From Holophagales bacterium (GTDB taxonomy: Bacteria > Acidobacteriota > Thermoanaerobaculia > Multivoradales > Multivoraceae), in the NCBI GenBank assembly GCA_009837885.1, contig VXSP01000031.1:62001-126000 (forward strand): a stretch of 64,000 nucleotides of DNA, given 5' to 3'. Positions 61,674-64,000 of the stretch are shown in pieces. A model generated the notes under the pieces. That model did no database searches and had not been told where the DNA came from. It worked only from the letters and a program-made list of their open reading frames with translations. How positions within the stretch are numbered: the first letter of the stretch is position 1; each line of letters opens with the position of its first letter. A program made the translations under genes and the position numbers.

Positions 61674-64000
<2,327 letters not shown>

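Overview
The window is about 64 kb of high-GC DNA packed with roughly 50 genes, many overlapping by 4 bases (ATGA or GTGA). It suggests a free-living Gram-negative bacterium. The evidence is outer-membrane beta-barrel proteins, lipoproteins, an imuA-imuB-dnaE2 mutasome, UnbV/FG-GAP proteins, and secreted zinc proteases that carry PKD and C-terminal modules of a kind I associate with Acidobacteriota (Thermoanaerobaculia-like). The phylum is an inference from gene content. No rRNA, tRNA, CRISPR array or complete insertion sequence was seen.

Layout. 0.2-6 kb: a helicase IV-like protein with an inserted nuclease-like segment, converging on a coupled methyltransferase and radical-SAM (SPL family) pair, then a hicA-hicB toxin-antitoxin locus with a palindrome at its start. 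6-11.2 kb: an M20 peptidase and lipid/beta-oxidation genes (SDR, thiolase, enoyl-CoA hydratase, a Tsx-like outer membrane channel). 11.3-12.6 kb: a small Cys-rich exported protein with a beta-barrel partner. 12.6-18.6 kb: a five-gene minus-strand operon (RND exporter, DUF71 ATPase, BtuF-like protein, membrane glycosyltransferase, DUF547 lipoprotein). 18.7-27 kb: LLM oxidoreductase, ThuA-like protein, a HEPN-like protein, a DUF222-HNH protein, an ABC transporter, VOC and Fic proteins. 27.2-36.3 kb: the mutasome (imuA, imuB, dnaE2), split by four or five unrelated small genes. 36.3-40.6 kb: a large FG-GAP/UnbV/redoxin/TPR protein cut in two by an in-frame TGA. 40.7-44.5 kb: an RHH-PIN toxin-antitoxin pair overlapping a formate dehydrogenase-like oxidoreductase and fdhD. 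44.5-50 kb: glutamate dehydrogenase-type enzyme, Ca/Na antiporter, glycine decarboxylase gcvP. 50-60 kb: four tandem paralogous secreted metzincin proteases with a hicB-hicA pair between the first two. 60-64 kb: citramalate synthase and a SNF2 helicase running off the end.

Most unusual content. The four-gene metzincin array is mosaic. Signal and N-domains are nearly identical in copies 1 and 2, and C-terminal DNA is nearly identical in copies 1, 3 and 4, while the catalytic cores differ. All four share a 16-base block plus a spaced TGYTGTA element at a fixed distance from the start codon. A second theme is small DNA repeats inside and between genes: a CTGGGTGCGC-headed stem-loop family, one member of which lies in frame in dnaE2, and four in-frame GTTTCCGCGGAAAC-type palindromes in the DUF222-HNH gene.

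Limits. All calls were made by reading the sequence without database searches. Family assignments rest on motifs I can see and on remembered family features. Start codons were chosen from overlaps, Shine-Dalgarno spacing and domain boundaries.
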